A DNA stretch of 60,019 nucleotides from JAKFWI01 sp035549875 (GTDB lineage Bacteria > Pseudomonadota > Alphaproteobacteria > Caulobacterales > Aquidulcibacteraceae), in the NCBI GenBank assembly GCA_035549875.1, contig DASZPV010000013.1:1-60019 (forward strand), written 5' to 3'. Made by a program: the position numbers and the translations under genes. Below are positions 57,662-60,019 of this stretch, piece by piece (position 1 is the first letter of the stretch; each line of letters begins with the position of its first letter). The notes beneath the pieces were generated by a model that made no database searches, was not told the origin of the DNA, and saw nothing but the letters and a program-made list of their open reading frames with translations.

Positions 57662-58915
57662 ATGCGCAGTCTTGTTAAAATTCTGGCCCGTGGCGGGGTA
57701 TCGGCGGCGGCGGTCGTCGGCGCTGACGCGCTGGCGTTCTTCTGCGCCGCCCCGTCCGCGCGCGCCGGAAGCGAGGATCCCGCCGCTGACGCCATCCTGA
57801 TCCGCTATGCCGATCCCGGTGTCCGCGTTGTGATCCAGGACTCGAAATGGGGTCCGATCGGCCAGTTGCAGGCGGCGATTGACCGGCGCGCCGCGGGCTG
57901 CGGCGTCACGCCCGTGACGCTCGACGGCCGCTTCACCCGCGCCACGGCTGACGCCATGCGCGCGGTCGCGGCTTGCCGCGGCGCTTCGCTCGACGCCGGC
58001 GGCGGCCACGTCACCGTCGAAGCGTGGCAGGCGATCACCGGAGAGCGCCCGCCCAACGCGCTGGAGCGCGCCCAGACCTTGGCGCGCACGATGGAGGGCG
58101 GCGATTACGACCGGCTCGACTGGAACGTCTGCGTAAAATTCACCGGCGACCAGGGTTCGGTGCTGACCTGGGGGCCGTATGGCAAGACGCTGGGCTGGGG
58201 CGGCGAATTGCTCGGCGTGCTGAACCGGCTCGATCGGGCGACGGTGCTGGCTATTTTCGAGGCGAACGGCGCGAAGGGCGCGTCTGATCTGCTGGCGCTG
58301 AAAACGGCGCAGGAACTGGGCGTGGCGAGCAAACACAAATATCCCGGCGCCCGCGCGCTGATGGAAAGCATCTGCGCAAAACCCGGTCAGATGCAGGCCT
58401 GGTCGGCGGCGTTCGCGCAGCTCGGCGCGATGCAGGAAACCCAGGCCGCTTACGAAGAAGCCGCCTGGGGCGACAGCGCCTGGTTTCGCTATGTCGTCGA
58501 GCGGCTGGAACAATCGTGGCGTCTGGCCGGGCTCAGCCCCACCGAGATCGACTTTGCCTTCTTCCTTGACCGCTCGATCCATATGGGATGGGGCGAGCCG
58601 CGGTTCGAGGCCGTCGATGCGGCGCTGCAGGCGGCGCGGTATTGCCTGGCCCCCGAAGCATTCACCAATGCCCGCGCGCGCCTGACGATCGCCGATGCGG
58701 TCCGCGCCAAAGCGCGTCCGGAAGACCGGCTTGCGCGCGACGCGATGTTCCTGGTCGATTCCGAGGCGCAGCTTTCAGGCGCGATGTTCGGTTCGCGCAC
58801 GTGGCCGAAAAACTGGCGTAAGCTTTGGTCCGCGCGCACGGGTATCGCCGCATCTGACGTAGGCCTTTCTGACGATCGCCCCGCGCCGCATTTTGGGGCG
58901 TCTCAACCGAGCTAA
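57662..58915 (+). CDS. Exported protein with lysozyme/chitosanase-like pattern
   Basis: A 417-residue exported protein with a signal peptide (about residues 1-36, ending ARA). The region YDRLDWNVC, then LTWGPYGKTLGWGGE and later GWGEPRFEAVDAAL vaguely recalls lysozyme-fold hydrolases such as GH46, but a catalytic Glu pair cannot be assigned with confidence. An N-terminal part (GPIGQLQAAIDRR, then LDGRFTRATADAMRAV) resembles peptidoglycan-binding repeats. The ATG at 57662 is preferred to the long frame upstream. It may act on the cell wall. Confidence 0.6.
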   Translation: MRSLVKILARGGVSAAAVVGADALAFFCAAPSARAGSEDPAADAILIRYADPGVRVVIQDSKWGPIGQLQAAIDRRAAGCGVTPVTLDGRFTRATADAMRAVAACRGASLDAGGGHVTVEAWQAITGERPPNALERAQTLARTMEGGDYDRLDWNVCVKFTGDQGSVLTWGPYGKTLGWGGELLGVLNRLDRATVLAIFEANGAKGASDLLALKTAQELGVASKHKYPGARALMESICAKPGQMQAWSAAFAQLGAMQETQAAYEEAAWGDSAWFRYVVERLEQSWRLAGLSPTEIDFAFFLDRSIHMGWGEPRFEAVDAALQAARYCLAPEAFTNARARLTIADAVRAKARPEDRLARDAMFLVDSEAQLSGAMFGSRTWPKNWRKLWSARTGIAASDVGLSDDRPAPHFGASQPS

Positions 58916-58970
58916 TCGATATTCACAGCCTGTCTCCGCGTGCTAGGGAAAGGGCGGGAGATCGGCGAAT

Positions 58971-60019
58971 ATGGATAAAGTGCAGCCCATTATTGCGCAG
59001 GCCGCGACGGTATTGCGGGGATTGCTGGAGCTGATCAGTCCGCAGGTCGCGGCGATCGCGAAGGGCCTTCCGGATATGGCCGTGGTCGGCGGGGTCGCCG
59101 GCGCGGTTATCGTCGCGCTGATCATCCTGCTCACCCTGATCAATATGATCGGCGCGCTGTTCCGCCCGAAAGCAAAGAAAGAAAAAAGGGAGAAAGTGGA
59201 GCGCCGCGAGGCGCCGCCGCAGCGCGCCGCGCGTCCGGCGCCGGCCCCCGCGCCCCAGCGTGCGCCGCCAGCCCCCGCGCCGCAACGCGCGCCCGATCCG
59301 GTGCAAAAAATCAAGCGCGATGCGGAATCCGGCGTCGCGCGCGTCAAGCAGGACACCGAGCGGCTGGTCGAAACGCTGCTCGCCGAGCGCGACAAGGCGG
59401 TGCGGTCCGGCGCGCCTTTCGCGACGGAGATTCCGACGCGCGGGCTCCAGCTTCTCGCCCAGGCGCTTACGACATCGGATGCGCCCGCGCTCAGCGCGGC
59501 GCGGCGGCGGATCGTGTCCGGCGATATCGATGGCGCCCGCGCCGACCTGCGCCGCCACGCTCAGGAAACCGGCGGCCGCGAAGGCGCATGGCGCAATCTG
59601 GCCGTGCTCGATTGCATGCGCGATGTGTCGGCGACGATCGGCGCGCTGGAGCAGGCGCGCGCGGCCGACGGCAAGGATTTCGTCGCCCTGGTTATGTTGC
59701 GGCGGCTTTATTCCGGCGTGGGTCAGCCCCAGCAAGCCCATGACGCCGGCGTATCGGCGGTGGCTGCGGCGCGCGACGATCGCGAGCGCGCGATCGGGCT
59801 GGACGAGCTTGGCGTCGCCTGCATGCATCTCAAGGATGGCGCGGGCGCGCGCAAGGCGATGCTCGAATCGCTTGAGATCGTCGAACGCCTGGCCACCCGC
59901 GCGCCGAAGGATATCGAACGGCAGCGCGATGTGGCGGTGGGGCACTACAAGATCGCCACCCTCGGCGGCCCGGATTCGCGTGAGCGCTTGGTCTCCGCGA
60001 TCGCCGGGTTCGAGCGTCT
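58971..60019 (+). CDS. Membrane-anchored TPR-like protein (3' end outside window)
   Basis: A gene open from ATG 58971 to the window end (349 codons so far). It has one membrane helix (residues about 37-64), a Pro/Ala/Arg-rich linker (81-110), and a cytoplasmic helical domain whose end resembles tetratricopeptide repeats: ERAIGLDELGVACMHLKDG, then LESLEIVERLATRAP and RDVAVGHYKIATLGG. The latter pattern is common in TPR proteins that accompany TIR or caspase-like domains, though here the visible part has none. GGGCGGGAG precedes the start. What follows beyond 60019 cannot be seen. Confidence 0.65.
   Translation, partial: MDKVQPIIAQAATVLRGLLELISPQVAAIAKGLPDMAVVGGVAGAVIVALIILLTLINMIGALFRPKAKKEKREKVERREAPPQRAARPAPAPAPQRAPPAPAPQRAPDPVQKIKRDAESGVARVKQDTERLVETLLAERDKAVRSGAPFATEIPTRGLQLLAQALTTSDAPALSAARRRIVSGDIDGARADLRRHAQETGGREGAWRNLAVLDCMRDVSATIGALEQARAADGKDFVALVMLRRLYSGVGQPQQAHDAGVSAVAAARDDRERAIGLDELGVACMHLKDGAGARKAMLESLEIVERLATRAPKDIERQRDVAVGHYKIATLGGPDSRERLVSAIAGFER

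Noticed and set aside
1..60019. CRISPR arrays, rRNA genes or intact transposases
   Set aside because: No regularly spaced long repeats, rRNA-like sequence or transposase motifs were recognised anywhere in the window.

Overview
The window looks like chromosomal DNA of a GC-rich alphaproteobacterium; the family cannot be fixed from sequence alone. The clearest signs are hemC-hemD-mitofilin-like-HemY-like, set divergently from tsaD; a heme-PAS FixL with FixJ and a FixK-type regulator; the bdhA/patatin neighbourhood; and many TonB-dependent receptors and PQQ enzymes. Genes are packed tightly and many stop/start codons overlap (ATGA, GTGA, TGATG).

Layout. 1-2.4 kb: amino-acid permease (5' end outside the window), pterin carbinolamine dehydratase and a lipoprotein. 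2.4-5.4 kb (minus): bdhA, then a MntA/HepT toxin-antitoxin pair, a patatin and a small exported protein. 5.5-8.6 kb (plus): DUF350, trypsin-like protease, pyrF and a DUF2167 protein. 8.6-10.6 kb: gpsA and a Rieske protein, divergent from a TetR regulator. 11.3-18.3 kb: tsaD against hemC-hemD-mitofilin-HemY and a MurC/Mpl-type ligase. 18.3-21.9 kb (minus): murL-murD2-ldcA, an alternative route to D-glutamate in peptidoglycan plus muropeptide trimming.

22.1-24.6 kb is a decayed mobile insert beside tRNA-Thr(CGT): helically phased GTCTCA repeats, a frameshifted relaxase C-terminus and a two-gene cargo (66-aa protein plus DUF1186/YecA/SEC-C protein). 24.7-29.5 kb holds a feruloyl-CoA-synthetase-like enzyme and a TonB receptor, ending in a strong terminator. 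29.6-33.7 kb is an oxygen-sensing block: FixK-type regulator, ion channel and a 42-aa membrane protein on minus; FixL, FixJ, a single-domain receiver, a 32-aa membrane protein and a cytochrome c lipoprotein on plus.

33.7-43.4 kb: two TonB receptors, a BtuFCD-type ABC importer and a PQQ dehydrogenase. 43.4-46.4 kb (minus): tsaC, HD hydrolase, tyrosine phosphatase and a NrtR-like regulator. 46.6-50.5 kb: cytochrome-PQQ dehydrogenase, exported carboxymuconolactone-decarboxylase-like protein and an exported beta-propeller. 50.5-53.4 kb (minus): TVP38, HAD phosphatase, CDP-alcohol transferase and a GDPD-like protein in one overlapping operon, possibly an undescribed lipid or phosphodiester pathway. 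53.5-60 kb: membrane protein, Hpt protein, NUDIX, TIR-like membrane protein, DUF3445 protein, lipocalin, exported hydrolase-like protein and a TPR protein running off the end.

No rRNA, CRISPR array or intact transposase was seen. All assignments come from reading motifs and family resemblance; no database search was run.
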